Of a DNA stretch of 64,000 bases, positions 17,810 to 26,829 are shown piece after piece. Numbering within the stretch: the first letter of the stretch is position 1; each line of letters starts with the position of its first letter. The position numbers were made by a program, and so were the translations under genes. The stretch lies in the NCBI GenBank assembly GCA_963677655.1, contig OY782088.1. The stretch is one strand, 5' to 3'. The notes under the pieces are model-generated. The model saw only the letters and a program-made list of their open reading frames with translations, was not told the DNA's origin and did not search any database. Origin of the DNA: Saccharicrinis sp963677655 (lineage in GTDB: Bacteria > Bacteroidota > Bacteroidia > Bacteroidales > Marinilabiliaceae).

Positions 17810-18579
17810 CTGATGAACAAATTGCTATTTGTGCAGAAAATCTTACCGATGACTCATATAATGAACTAACCCCAGAAATTCGTGAGCATATTAAAACATG
17901 TGATATATGTGCTCATGAAATTCTTATGCTTTCTGAAATTATCAAAGATATTGACGATGTTGTTGATGTAGAACCTACTCTCAGAAAAAGAATAGGCAAC
18001 AAACAATGGTTTTCAATAGCTGCTTTTATTGCAGTCATATTATCAAGCTCATATTTTATCTATACAATCATTGATCGTCCAAACAAAATAACTGATACTA
18101 TAACTGGTAATTCCAAATACAACATTACAGAAAAAAACATAGAATCCAATAATACTAAAGTAATAGAAGATACGATAGATCAAAACCCCAAGGCTGATAA
18201 TATTATATCTTCAGACTTAAAATCATTTCAAAGCACAAGTCAGCAAAATAGTATGCTTTCAGCATTTATACCAAACAAAGATCTTGAAAAACTAACTAAT
18301 AGATATCTGACAGGATCTTTGAGAGGGAATGAAGTAAAAATTATAACACCTAATAATTTTTGCACAAAATCCGGTGAAATAAAATTAGATTGGATTAATA
18401 ACTCTAAACAAGTCCTTATTATTGAATTTTTTAATAATAAAGGACTAAAACTTTTTGAAGCTGAAACTGTAGAGTCAGAATTTATCACTAATAGAATCAG
18501 CAACCATGGACTATATTACTGGAAGTTGTTAAATGATGATTTTGACTTGTTGTTTTGTGGAAAAATTAAAGTTAATTAG
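17791..18579 (+). CDS. membrane anti-sigma-like protein
   Basis: A 262-residue protein starting inside the sigma-like gene (19-base overlap), indicating translational coupling. The N-terminus has a zinc-binding anti-sigma signature H33-x3-C37-x2-C40 (EHIKTCDICAHEI). One transmembrane helix spans about residues 73-93. Beyond it lie a Ser/Asn-rich linker (about 95-165) and a small beta domain (about 180-262) with GEIKLDWINNSKQVLIIEF and GLYYWKLL. The expected topology is a cytoplasmic sigma-binding end and a periplasmic sensor end. Regulated proteolysis would release the sigma factor; the nearby CHAT protease is a candidate. Confidence 0.75.
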   Translation: MESKHLTDEQIAICAENLTDDSYNELTPEIREHIKTCDICAHEILMLSEIIKDIDDVVDVEPTLRKRIGNKQWFSIAAFIAVILSSSYFIYTIIDRPNKITDTITGNSKYNITEKNIESNNTKVIEDTIDQNPKADNIISSDLKSFQSTSQQNSMLSAFIPNKDLEKLTNRYLTGSLRGNEVKIITPNNFCTKSGEIKLDWINNSKQVLIIEFFNNKGLKLFEAETVESEFITNRISNHGLYYWKLLNDDFDLLFCGKIKVN

Positions 18580-19093
18580 AATTAAATCGTTGGTTCTAAT
18601 TCTTGATTATATCATTTTGACAATGAAATTAGCTATTGAAATCTATGCTAAGGTGGGATGTGAACAAATGCCGATAGATTAATGACAGCATTTAGAGGAG
18701 CGTCTTTAAAGCTAAAATCTCAGCAGACAAGAAAACTATATAAAAATAAATATCAACCACTTAAAACATATTTATTTTTTAGACGTCGACATATATTTAT
18801 TTAATTAGAAGAAAATGAGCTATTGAGAAATTGGTTGTAAAACGATTTGATGATTTTCTTCAACTGAAAAAATTGGAAGATTTGCTTGAAGTTCTGTAAT
18901 ACTTTGAAATTTCTCACTATCTATAAAAAAGTAAACCCCGACTTAAGGCAAATGTACCTGATTTTGGTTTATTGTTATTTCTTTATGATAGTAGTAATTG
19001 ACTATATTTAGAATAGATATACCGCTTTAAAATATACCTCTGTAAATAACAGAATCTTGACAATTTAAATTTACTTATCTTTTGAACAGTGAA
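18580..19093. other. gene-free stretch after the anti-sigma gene
   Basis: About 514 AT-rich bases with stops in all frames. Short open runs exist (for example about 39 codons from an ATG near 18682) but without family resemblance or a plausible promoter. It may hold decayed coding DNA or long untranslated ends; nothing more can be supported. Confidence 0.4.
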
Positions 19094-20104
19094 TTACTTT
19101 ACGATTAAATCTTTAAATCCCTCGGTATATTTAACTACATTATTTCCTTCCTCATCTACATAAATAAAATACCCCTCAATTCCTGGTAAACGATTAATTA
19201 CTTCAATACTTTTATCAACACCCATTACCATACATGCAGTAGCATAACCATCGGCAACCATACATTCCGGAGCAATTATGGATGCGCTTAACAAGGAATG
19301 TTGTACAGGATATCCAGTTTTTGGATCAATAGTATGGGCATATTTTTTACCTTCTTTTATATAGAAATTTCTATAGTTACCACTAGTGGCTAATCCTACT
19401 CCTGATAAAGATAAAACATCCTGAATTTCTCTGTTTGCAGCAGCTTTATCATCAATTGGTTTATCTATTCCAACACGCCATGCAATTCCTTTATTATTAA
19501 TACCGTTTGCTCTAATCTCTCCTCCTATCTCAACCATGTAATTTACAATTCCCTGAGAAGCTAAATAATCTGCAACAACATCTACTCCATATCCTTTAGC
19601 AATAGCACTGGCATCAATCATTATTGCAGGTTTTTCTTTTGCTAAAAACTCACCTTTCAATCGAATTTTATCCATTCCTACATTTAACAACAAGGTATCA
19701 ATAAATGCATTTGTTATACTATCCTTCTTTTTAAATCCAAACCCCCATGCATTAACCAATGGTCCCACTGTCATATCAAAAGCTCCATCTGTATTTTTAT
19801 TAATTTCAACAGCTGACAGATAAACATATTTCATCATAGAATCAACGGTGGTTCCTTTATCACTAAAATTAAATTTACTTATAGAGGAAGTATCTTTAAA
19901 TGTTGATAGAGCCCAATCAACCTTATCTAATTCTTTAGCTACACCAGAACTAATTGAATCCGTTTTCGTTACAGGTTGATAAATGATATGATAAAAAGTA
20001 CCAAATATCATTCCTTGCATTTTTAAATAATCATGAGATTGTTGAGGTTTACAGGCAACAAGGAAAACCAGGGATATATAAAATAAGAACTTGTACATAA
20101 TCAA
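19094..20104 (-). CDS. apbE: FAD:protein FMN transferase (ApbE), lipoprotein
   Basis: A 336-residue enzyme that attaches FMN from FAD to threonine in target proteins such as NqrB and NqrC. A lipobox LVAC puts lipid on Cys18, so it acts at the periplasmic face. Family motifs are MIDASAIAKGYGVDVVADYL (residues 188-207 approximately), GVGLATSGNYRNFY and HTIDPKTGYPVQHSLLSASI (the last with the metal-binding region). Start could also be the second ATG two codons later. A TACATTTG box (minus strand) at 20121-20128 supports a short leader. It lies about 5 kb from the nqr operon that it presumably serves. Confidence 0.93.
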   Translation of the reverse strand: MIMYKFLFYISLVFLVACKPQQSHDYLKMQGMIFGTFYHIIYQPVTKTDSISSGVAKELDKVDWALSTFKDTSSISKFNFSDKGTTVDSMMKYVYLSAVEINKNTDGAFDMTVGPLVNAWGFGFKKKDSITNAFIDTLLLNVGMDKIRLKGEFLAKEKPAIMIDASAIAKGYGVDVVADYLASQGIVNYMVEIGGEIRANGINNKGIAWRVGIDKPIDDKAAANREIQDVLSLSGVGLATSGNYRNFYIKEGKKYAHTIDPKTGYPVQHSLLSASIIAPECMVADGYATACMVMGVDKSIEVINRLPGIEGYFIYVDEEGNNVVKYTEGFKDLIVK

Positions 20105-20120
20105 TGCGTTTTAGAAAGCG

Positions 20121-20128
20121 CAAATGTA
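20121..20128 (-). promoter_or_regulatory. candidate -7 box for apbE
   Basis: TACATTTG read on the minus strand, 16 bases before the apbE ATG. It matches TAnnTTTG, but no -33 TTG is seen at normal spacing. Confidence 0.35.
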
Positions 20129-20165
20129 ACATATTTTTTTTAGTCCTTAATTTTATAAATTTACA

Positions 20166-20495
20166 TTATGGAATAAGAATCTTTTTGACCAGATTGATAT
20201 TATATCCCTGAATAGATACTATGTATATTCCTTTTTTAATTTCATTTAAAGTGAATATAGAATAATCTACACGCTTCTTTAATACTAACTGTCCTGTAAT
20301 ACTGTAAATAAAACAAATTGAATTATTTATTAGTTTTTCTTCTTTAATTACAATTGAATTATCGTCAGAATTATAATAAAACTGTTCTTCACTGCTATTG
20401 TTTTCAACATTAAATGAAGAATTAGGTATATACATTTGTGAATGCCCAAACATAAATATTGAGCATAGAATACATAGGGTTAAAAATTGTTTCAT
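20166..20495 (-). CDS. minimal exported protein: signal peptide plus T9SS tail
   Basis: A 109-residue protein with a signal peptide ending near residue 19 (MFGHSQ), a linker of about 30 residues, and then a region resembling a T9SS type A sorting domain: SICFIYSITGQLVLKK, then FTLNEIKKGIYIVSIQG, then VKKILIP at the end. Ordinary T9SS cargo carries such a tail after a long functional domain; here almost no cargo remains. It may be a small surface peptide, a decoy for the export machinery, or the relic of a larger gene. No frameshifted upstream part is visible. Confidence 0.65.
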   Translation of the reverse strand: MKQFLTLCILCSIFMFGHSQMYIPNSSFNVENNSSEEQFYYNSDDNSIVIKEEKLINNSICFIYSITGQLVLKKRVDYSIFTLNEIKKGIYIVSIQGYNINLVKKILIP

Positions 20496-20558
20496 TGTGT
20501 TGTGTTTTTGTGTTGAATAACAAATTTAACCAATAAACAGCCAAAACACAAGAATAAA

Positions 20559-20584
20559 AAAAGCCATCTAAAAAGATGGCTTTT
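20559..20584 (-). terminator. rho-independent terminator after the Cys-rich lipoprotein
   Basis: Stem AAGCCATCT (20561-20569) with AGATGGCTT (20574-20582), a loop of four A residues on the plus strand, and a run of seven T on the minus strand after the stem. It lies about 22 bases beyond the lipoprotein stop and would also shield the following T9SS-tail gene. Confidence 0.85.
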
Positions 20585-20606
20585 ATCAAAAGAGGGTAAT
20601 ATTTTA

Positions 20607-20969
20607 TTAGTTGCAACCTGATGCTGCTCTGGCTTCTGCAAGCAGTTTTTGTGTAACAGATGCTAATTCGGCTTTAAGCTCTGCTAAGGTTTTACCAGAC
20701 TTTAAATTTACAGAAGATACTTCTTCCGTACATGCATTCTCTATAATAAGATCTAGTACTGATGAACAATCATCTCCATCACATTCATAATCGGTACTAT
20801 TGTACGTCCAATGACAATCTGCATCTGTACAACATGCAGTTGCATCTATAGCTGTACCATCTGGACAGCTAGCTTCTGGATTTTCACAAAATTCATCTGA
20901 TTCTTCTTCTCCGCAGGAAATTAAAATCACTGCAAATAACATCATCAATGCAAATACTTTTTTTTTCAT
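20607..20969 (-). CDS. small cysteine-rich lipoprotein
   Basis: A 120-residue protein with a lipobox (VILISC) placing lipid on Cys19. The mature part contains nine further cysteines, including ASC, TACC, DADC, YEC and GDDC in a short acidic stretch and one just before the C-terminal Asn. The spacing suggests a disulfide-knotted mini-domain. The second half is a helix with KLLAEARAASGCN. I do not recognise a family. It is next to a thioredoxin-fold lipoprotein that could make or reshuffle its disulfides, which is an inference from position. A strong terminator follows, so it can be expressed alone. Confidence 0.78.
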   Translation of the reverse strand: MKKKVFALMMLFAVILISCGEEESDEFCENPEASCPDGTAIDATACCTDADCHWTYNSTDYECDGDDCSSVLDLIIENACTEEVSSVNLKSGKTLAELKAELASVTQKLLAEARAASGCN

Positions 20970-21082
20970 CTGTTTAAAATTTACTTTTATTTGTCAGATG
21001 GAACTCTCAAGAAATTTTAATCATTACCCTATGTGTAATTTTTAAGATTAAAATTTACCTGTTCGTTTCATTACATCAAATA

Positions 21083-21718
21083 TTAATTGTTTAAAAATTT
21101 AAATTCTTCTTTCATTACCTGTTGCAAATTCTCAAAAGAAATAAAACCACCATAAGCATGATTGTTTAAAACTAAACATGGAGTACCACTTAATTTATTG
21201 GCTCTAAACTCCTTTATATTTCTTTTTAAAAATTCATAATTATCATCAGTCATCATACATTCTGCAATTTCATGATTTTCGGCCATTATATCATCTATTA
21301 AAGCGCGAAAATCATCTGAAACAATAACTGCCGGATTTGTTAAAAGTAATTCATGAAATGTATCATAACTTCCATATTTGTATATACAACTAGCAGCTTT
21401 TAGAGCGTACAATGAATGTATATCTTCTCCAAAATCAATCCATTTTACAACTACCTTCACCAACCCCTTATCTAAATAATTTTCCTTTAACTTTGGAAAT
21501 GTTCTTTTAAAAAGATATCTGCAAAATTTACAATTATAACTCGCATATAAAAAAATTGTATTTGAAGCTGTATCATTTCCAAAAACAACATCTTCAACTT
21601 CTTGCTTGATTTTATTATTTATTTCAATATATTTTCTTTTTTCCTTTGTTGTACATCCTCCAATTAAAAAAGAAAGAACTAACAAAAAAGAGAATATACC
21701 ATTTGCTTTAATAATCAT
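21083..21718 (-). CDS. thioredoxin-fold (DsbA-like) lipoprotein
   Basis: A 211-residue lipoprotein (lipobox IGGC, Cys22). The thioredoxin fold is visible as IFLYASYNCKFCRYLF with the redox pair C63-x2-C66, and the cis-proline region is SGTPCLVLNN. The helical insert between them (LYALKAASCIYKYGSYDTFHELLLTNP) is typical of DsbA/DsbG-like thioredoxins. It would form or rearrange disulfides in the periplasm. Its ATG overlaps the stop of the AsmA-family gene in TAATG, so the two are translationally coupled. Confidence 0.85.
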   Translation of the reverse strand: MIIKANGIFSFLLVLSFLIGGCTTKEKRKYIEINNKIKQEVEDVVFGNDTASNTIFLYASYNCKFCRYLFKRTFPKLKENYLDKGLVKVVVKWIDFGEDIHSLYALKAASCIYKYGSYDTFHELLLTNPAVIVSDDFRALIDDIMAENHEIAECMMTDDNYEFLKRNIKEFRANKLSGTPCLVLNNHAYGGFISFENLQQVMKEEFKFLNN

Positions 21719-24700
21719 TATTGTTCAGTATCATAATTAACTAACTTTGGATGAAAACGCATATCAACCATTTGTTTTTGCAGTTTAACTTTAGCACTCA
21801 TATTTCTTCTTGCTTTTTTGTTATCCAGACCAGCTTTTTCTTTACCATTCTCTGATTTCGAAACTACATATAAAGATGATCGTCCTTTTGTTATATCATC
21901 CTCTTCATCTTCATCAAAACCACCTTCTTTGGCTTGTTTAGCCAAATTATGTTTTGACTTACTGGCCAATATTTCCCCCAGGAACATTCTAATATGATAT
22001 GCATAATCCTCGCCAAAACTGTACATTCCTAAAAACATTGCATCAAATGAAGAAGTCCTGATTTCAGTTCTTGGGATATACATTTTATTTTTAAATAAGA
22101 ATAAATTGCTTTTCAATGTGCTAAAGTATAACTTATCTAAACCTTTAATACCAATCATTGGAATTTTCTCTACCTCCATAACTGGCTTCACGTTTATTAA
22201 TGCTCCATTTTCCAATAACAGATCTCCATTTAACAACATTTCTTCATAAACAGGAGAATAGTCTTGCAACACTACCTTACCATCAACCTGAGCTGTTAAA
22301 TCACCTAGTACATTTTCTTTCTTAAAATCTTCCTGATCAATGTATGTTTCTAATTCATCCATCATTCGAGATACATTTAGCTTATTAACATCAGCTTTAA
22401 AAAACATAACATCTCTAAAATTATCATTCATTTCATACCTCAATGATAAAAGAGCATCTCCTCCAAAAATATTACAATTTAACTGATCAGCAACAAAATG
22501 CCCGTCGGTTACTTTTGCCAGAAATTTTGTATCAATATTTTCGACAAGAATATCACCATATTTTACACTTTTAGCTTTAGCTTTGCCATTTACTCTGATT
22601 GTGTAATTCTGCACATATGGTTCCTCTTTTAAGGCTTCTTCCATGGCAGCTTTCTGCTCTTCTTCACTTGCAGGAACAGTATCTGTCATCAATGCATCAA
22701 TCAATGCATAATCAAAGTCACTAACACCAAAGTTACCGTGAACAAATAATTCTTTTTTATTATTTTGGATAGCGGCAGAAAATAAATTCGATATAGTTGT
22801 TGAGTCTGCAGAAAAATCCAATCCTGAATAAGATCCTTCAACCCTATCCATCCATAATGTATCTGAACTATATTTTAATTGTCCGAATAGATTATTAACA
22901 TTCATAATTGTATCCGGCATATCCACAGTAACTGAATTAAAAGATACTCCAAAATGACTATTTTCGAATAAAAGAGGCATTGCTTGATCTACTATTGAAT
23001 CAATGTAAAATTGACCTTTAGAAGAAACATTACCAGTTACTGATCCACTAAGACTATTTACAATAGAATCAGGAAGCATACTGGCAATTTCAGAAAGTCC
23101 CAACTTAGTATCAAGATTCAAATCATAATCAATATGCTCAAATCCTTTAATTTTACCGGACAAGGCAAAATAAGAATCCTGCATTTTAAGCATTAAACTA
23201 TCAATATTTAATGCCATGTTTTTATAGTTACTAATCTTCCCTTTAAAAGCAGTTTTTAAATAGCCATCGGTAACATCAACATTATACTCGGGTATCTTAA
23301 CCTTTATTCCTTTAAATCCAATATTTTGTGCATTATATGTAAATATTCCTGAGAAATCCCTCACCGCAGGAATAGAATCCATTAAAATATTGACATTATT
23401 ACATTTCAGGTTTAGTTTTGTTCTTTCCAAAGCATAGTCGTAAAAACTATCAGTTATAGAATCTGGCAACATTCCTGAAGTAGATATTTTTGCAGAAACA
23501 ATACCCCCAAAATCTTTAATTAATGAATCTGGAATAAAAGGTTTTAATTCTTTCAAACCAGCAGTAACATCTGCTACTACATCATATTGAATGTTTGTCA
23601 TATTTTGAACCAATGCAGAAACATCAATTTTACTGGTATTTGTTTCTGCGTGAAATTTTTTAATATTTACAGATGCTGATTCTAATCTTGAAGCATAACC
23701 ATTTACTACATTAACAGATAAATTGATATTTTTCACTTTTGGATAGATATCATATTTAACTACTCCTTCACCCAAATCTATATTAAAATCCAATTGGGGT
23801 ATTGAATTAGGACTGATATATCCATGAGTTGTACCTGAAACATTTAATACACCACCTAATTCTTTTAATTGCAAGTCATCTTTTAGTTTTTGGGATAGAA
23901 ATTTATAGTTCTGTGCTAAATCTATATCTGTTCCTGATATTGTAAGATTCTCATATAAACTATCCCCCTGAACAATATAGCCTTTACCTTTAAATATTGC
24001 ACCTGCTGCATCTAATGTTATGTCTGAGACATTTAAAGTATCATTCATTGCTACTATATCAAACAACAAACGGCTTTTTTGAAGATCCTCTAAGTGAAAA
24101 TCCTCATATTCAATAGATTTTACTAAAACCTCTCCTTCTGTTTGAGCCAAATAACCTTCGGGTTTTAATTCTCCTTTTACTGTTACTTCTGGTATTGAAA
24201 GAGAAGTTTTAAACTTCATAAAGTCATCGAAATAATCAATATCGATATCCGTAAGTGTCAGTTTTTCTAAAGAATACACACCTTGTATAACGGTTGTATC
24301 CGATGTTTCTTCAGGAATAGTATCAGTATCTACTTTTAAAAGAAAATCAAAATTGCTATTACCAAGCGAATCAACAATATATTTAAACTTAGCGTTATCA
24401 ATATCTATCTTTTTCACAAAGATATTTCCATCTATTAACTTCCATATGTCGACAGATGCATACAATTTTGAGATTCTGGCCAGAGTATCAGGTGCAGCAA
24501 TTATAGAATCATTAAATAAAGGTTCCGAAGTCATTACTAAATCTTCAAACTCAATTGTTGCCAACGGAAAACGATATATCAAACTAAAATCAACATCTCC
24601 CACACTTAATGGAACATCAAATGTTTTTGCTCCCTTTTGTATGGCAATTTTGACTATATCATTTTTAAAAATCTCGGCAAGAATAACTAGAAGTAATATA

Positions 24701-24750
24701 AATCCGCCTATAATTAATATTAAATTACGAACCAGGTGTTTCTTCTTCAT
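21718..24750 (-). CDS. AsmA-family outer-membrane biogenesis protein
   Basis: A 1010-residue protein with one N-terminal membrane helix (LILIIGGFILLLVILAEIF, residues about 10-28) and a very long beta-rich periplasmic part, the plan of AsmA/TamB/YhdP proteins thought to bridge the membranes for phospholipid transport. The N-terminal DVPLSVGDVDFSLIYRFPLATIEFEDL matches the AsmA start, and repeated LDLxSxxxxL-type strands continue throughout. The C-terminal half includes an AsmA_2-like segment with GDLLLENGALINVKPVMEV. It starts an operon with the thioredoxin-fold lipoprotein. An AACATGAT-ATT-ATCATGTT palindrome lies upstream of its start. Confidence 0.82.
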   Translation of the reverse strand: MKKKHLVRNLILIIGGFILLLVILAEIFKNDIVKIAIQKGAKTFDVPLSVGDVDFSLIYRFPLATIEFEDLVMTSEPLFNDSIIAAPDTLARISKLYASVDIWKLIDGNIFVKKIDIDNAKFKYIVDSLGNSNFDFLLKVDTDTIPEETSDTTVIQGVYSLEKLTLTDIDIDYFDDFMKFKTSLSIPEVTVKGELKPEGYLAQTEGEVLVKSIEYEDFHLEDLQKSRLLFDIVAMNDTLNVSDITLDAAGAIFKGKGYIVQGDSLYENLTISGTDIDLAQNYKFLSQKLKDDLQLKELGGVLNVSGTTHGYISPNSIPQLDFNIDLGEGVVKYDIYPKVKNINLSVNVVNGYASRLESASVNIKKFHAETNTSKIDVSALVQNMTNIQYDVVADVTAGLKELKPFIPDSLIKDFGGIVSAKISTSGMLPDSITDSFYDYALERTKLNLKCNNVNILMDSIPAVRDFSGIFTYNAQNIGFKGIKVKIPEYNVDVTDGYLKTAFKGKISNYKNMALNIDSLMLKMQDSYFALSGKIKGFEHIDYDLNLDTKLGLSEIASMLPDSIVNSLSGSVTGNVSSKGQFYIDSIVDQAMPLLFENSHFGVSFNSVTVDMPDTIMNVNNLFGQLKYSSDTLWMDRVEGSYSGLDFSADSTTISNLFSAAIQNNKKELFVHGNFGVSDFDYALIDALMTDTVPASEEEQKAAMEEALKEEPYVQNYTIRVNGKAKAKSVKYGDILVENIDTKFLAKVTDGHFVADQLNCNIFGGDALLSLRYEMNDNFRDVMFFKADVNKLNVSRMMDELETYIDQEDFKKENVLGDLTAQVDGKVVLQDYSPVYEEMLLNGDLLLENGALINVKPVMEVEKIPMIGIKGLDKLYFSTLKSNLFLFKNKMYIPRTEIRTSSFDAMFLGMYSFGEDYAYHIRMFLGEILASKSKHNLAKQAKEGGFDEDEEDDITKGRSSLYVVSKSENGKEKAGLDNKKARRNMSAKVKLQKQMVDMRFHPKLVNYDTEQ

Positions 24751-24802
24751 TGCTTAAAAAGTATTAATTTATACAGATGAGCGATAAGCGAAAGTAAAAA
24801 AA

Positions 24803-24821
24803 AACATGATATTATCATGTT
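24803..24821. other. perfect palindrome upstream of the AsmA gene
   Basis: AACATGAT-ATT-ATCATGTT is an 8-bp inverted repeat around three bases, about 53 bases before the AsmA start on the minus strand. It could be an operator or a small hairpin. Confidence 0.35.
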
Positions 24822-24832
24822 ATTATATAATA

Positions 24833-24860
24833 AAAAAAGGCTCCCGTTGGGAGCCTTTTA
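24833..24860 (-). terminator. rho-independent terminator of the nqr operon
   Basis: Stem GGCTCCC (24839-24845) with GGGAGCC (24849-24855), extended by A/T pairs, 45 bases beyond the nqrF stop. Minus-strand reading ends in seven T residues. Confidence 0.9.
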
Positions 24861-24905
24861 TATTAATAAGCAATATACTTACATTTTAATATCTAATCAT
24901 TTGAA

Positions 24906-26165
24906 TTATGATCCAAAGTCATCAAATGCGATCATTTCATCAGGTACACCTAAATCATAAAGCATTTTATTGATAGCATCATTCATCATTGGAGGTCCAC
25001 AAAGATAATATTCAATATCTTCAGGTTCTTCATGATTAATTAAGTATTCATCATGAATTACCTGGTGAATAAATCCTGTTGAACCAGTCCAGTTATCTTC
25101 TGGTTGTGGGTCACTTAAGGCAATATGGAATGAAAAGTTTGGAAATTGCTTTTCAATTGCTTCAAATTGTTCTTGATAGAAAATCTCTTTCTTAGAACGT
25201 GCACCGTACCAGAAAGTAGCTTTACGACCAGTTTTCACTGTGTGGAACATGTGGAAGATATGAGAACGCATTGGAGCCATACCTGCACCACCACCAATAA
25301 ACATCATCTCACGCTCAGTATCCTTAATAAAGAATTCTCCATAAGGTCCTGAAACTGTTACTTTATCTCCTGGTTTACGAGAGAAAATATAAGAAGAACA
25401 AACTCCTGGATTAACTTTCATAAATCCACCGTTTACTCTATCAAATGGAGGAGTTGCAATACGAATATTCAACATCACAATATTACCCTCTGCAGGGTGG
25501 TTAGCCATTGAGTATGCACGGAATGTTTCTTCTGGATTAACCATTTGAAGATCAAAAATTCCATATTTCTCATACTCATCACGGTACTCTTCTCCGATCT
25601 CCATATCTCTAAAATTAACAGTAACTTTAGGAACATCGATCTGAATATATCCTCCTGATTTAAAATCTAAGATTTCACCCTCTGGTAATTTAACCACAAA
25701 TTCTTTAATATAAGTAGCAACGTTGTCGTTTGATACAACAGTACATTCCCATTTCTTAATACCAAGAATCTCTTGTGGAATTTGCATCTTAAGATCTTCT
25801 TTTACTTTAACCTGACATGCTAAACGCCAGTTATTTGCTTGTTCTTTACGAGTAAAATAACCAGTTTCTGTAGGTAAGATAGAACCAGCTCCCTCATCTA
25901 CCTGGCAACGGCACATAGCACAAGTACCACCACCTCCACATGCAGAAGGAAGGAAGATCTTATTATTTCCTAAAGCAGACAATAATGTTTGACCAGGAGA
26001 TACTTCTAAAGCTTTTTCTCCGTCATTAATGTCGATAGTAACTGTTCCTGCTGGTGTTAACTTTTGTTTTACCCATAAAAGAATTGACACCAACAGTAGG
26101 ATAACTAGTAAGAAAACTACCACACTGGTAGTGATTACTGTACCCTGACTTGCTAAAAATATCAT
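24906..26165 (-). CDS. nqrF: Na+-NQR subunit F (NADH dehydrogenase)
   Basis: The 419-residue electron-entry subunit, which oxidises NADH. One N-terminal membrane helix (about residues 10-31) is followed by a [2Fe-2S] ferredoxin domain with C76, C82, C85 (ACGGGGTCAMC) and C117. A ferredoxin-reductase-type FAD domain comes next (RAYSMANHP flavin motif) and an NADH domain with IGGGAGMAPMRSHIF and a C-terminal EYYLCGPPMM. The C-terminus FDDFGS is the usual end. It is the last gene of the operon before a strong terminator. Confidence 0.97.
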   Translation of the reverse strand: MIFLASQGTVITTSVVVFLLVILLLVSILLWVKQKLTPAGTVTIDINDGEKALEVSPGQTLLSALGNNKIFLPSACGGGGTCAMCRCQVDEGAGSILPTETGYFTRKEQANNWRLACQVKVKEDLKMQIPQEILGIKKWECTVVSNDNVATYIKEFVVKLPEGEILDFKSGGYIQIDVPKVTVNFRDMEIGEEYRDEYEKYGIFDLQMVNPEETFRAYSMANHPAEGNIVMLNIRIATPPFDRVNGGFMKVNPGVCSSYIFSRKPGDKVTVSGPYGEFFIKDTEREMMFIGGGAGMAPMRSHIFHMFHTVKTGRKATFWYGARSKKEIFYQEQFEAIEKQFPNFSFHIALSDPQPEDNWTGSTGFIHQVIHDEYLINHEEPEDIEYYLCGPPMMNDAINKMLYDLGVPDEMIAFDDFGS

Positions 26166-26185
26166 AGTATATCTGTTTTCTTACT

Positions 26186-26803
26186 TTATAGTGAAATACC
26201 CATAAAACTCATAAACGCAATACCCATTAAACCGGTAACGATAAATGTGATACCTAATCCACGTAAAGGAGCTGGAATATCTGAATATTTTAATTTTTCA
26301 CGAATAGCTGCAATACCGACGATAGCAAGTAACCAACCAATTCCAGAACCTAAACCGAAAGAAGTTGCTTCTCCTAAAGATGCGTACTGACGCTCTTGCA
26401 TAAATAATGATCCCCCAAGAATAGCACAGTTTACAGCAATAAGCGGTAAGAAAATACCTAACTGACTATAAAGCGCAGGAGCAAATTTTTCTACAATCAT
26501 TTCTACTAATTGTACCATTGAAGCAATTACCGCAATAAACATGATAAAGCTTAAGAAGCTTAAATCAACTTCGGCAAATCCTTCGCCCAACCATTTTAGA
26601 GCACCTTCTTTTAGTACATACTCATTTAAAAGATAATCTACAGGTACGGTAATTAATAGTACAAAAACTACTGCAATACCAAGTCCAAACGATGTTTTTA
26701 CAGTTTTTGATACAGCCAGATATGAACACATACCTAAGAAGTAAGCAAATACCATGTTATCGATAAAAATAGACTTGATGAATATATTAATTATATTTTC
26801 CAT
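26186..26803 (-). CDS. nqrE: Na+-NQR subunit E
   Basis: A 205-residue integral membrane subunit with about six helices. It is homologous to NqrD and RnfA; together they form the channel-like part of the pump and hold an iron centre between them. Recognisable blocks are FIDNMVFAYFLGMCSYLAVS near the N-terminus and LIAVNCAILGGSLFM in the middle, each with a conserved cysteine. Confidence 0.96.
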   Translation of the reverse strand: MENIINIFIKSIFIDNMVFAYFLGMCSYLAVSKTVKTSFGLGIAVVFVLLITVPVDYLLNEYVLKEGALKWLGEGFAEVDLSFLSFIMFIAVIASMVQLVEMIVEKFAPALYSQLGIFLPLIAVNCAILGGSLFMQERQYASLGEATSFGLGSGIGWLLAIVGIAAIREKLKYSDIPAPLRGLGITFIVTGLMGIAFMSFMGISL

Positions 26804-26829
26804 TGAAATTTTATTTTCCTGTTAATAAA

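Noticed and set aside
18640..18820. Short open frames that could be a transposase relic
   Set aside because: Stops interrupt every frame and no transposase motif could be recognised.
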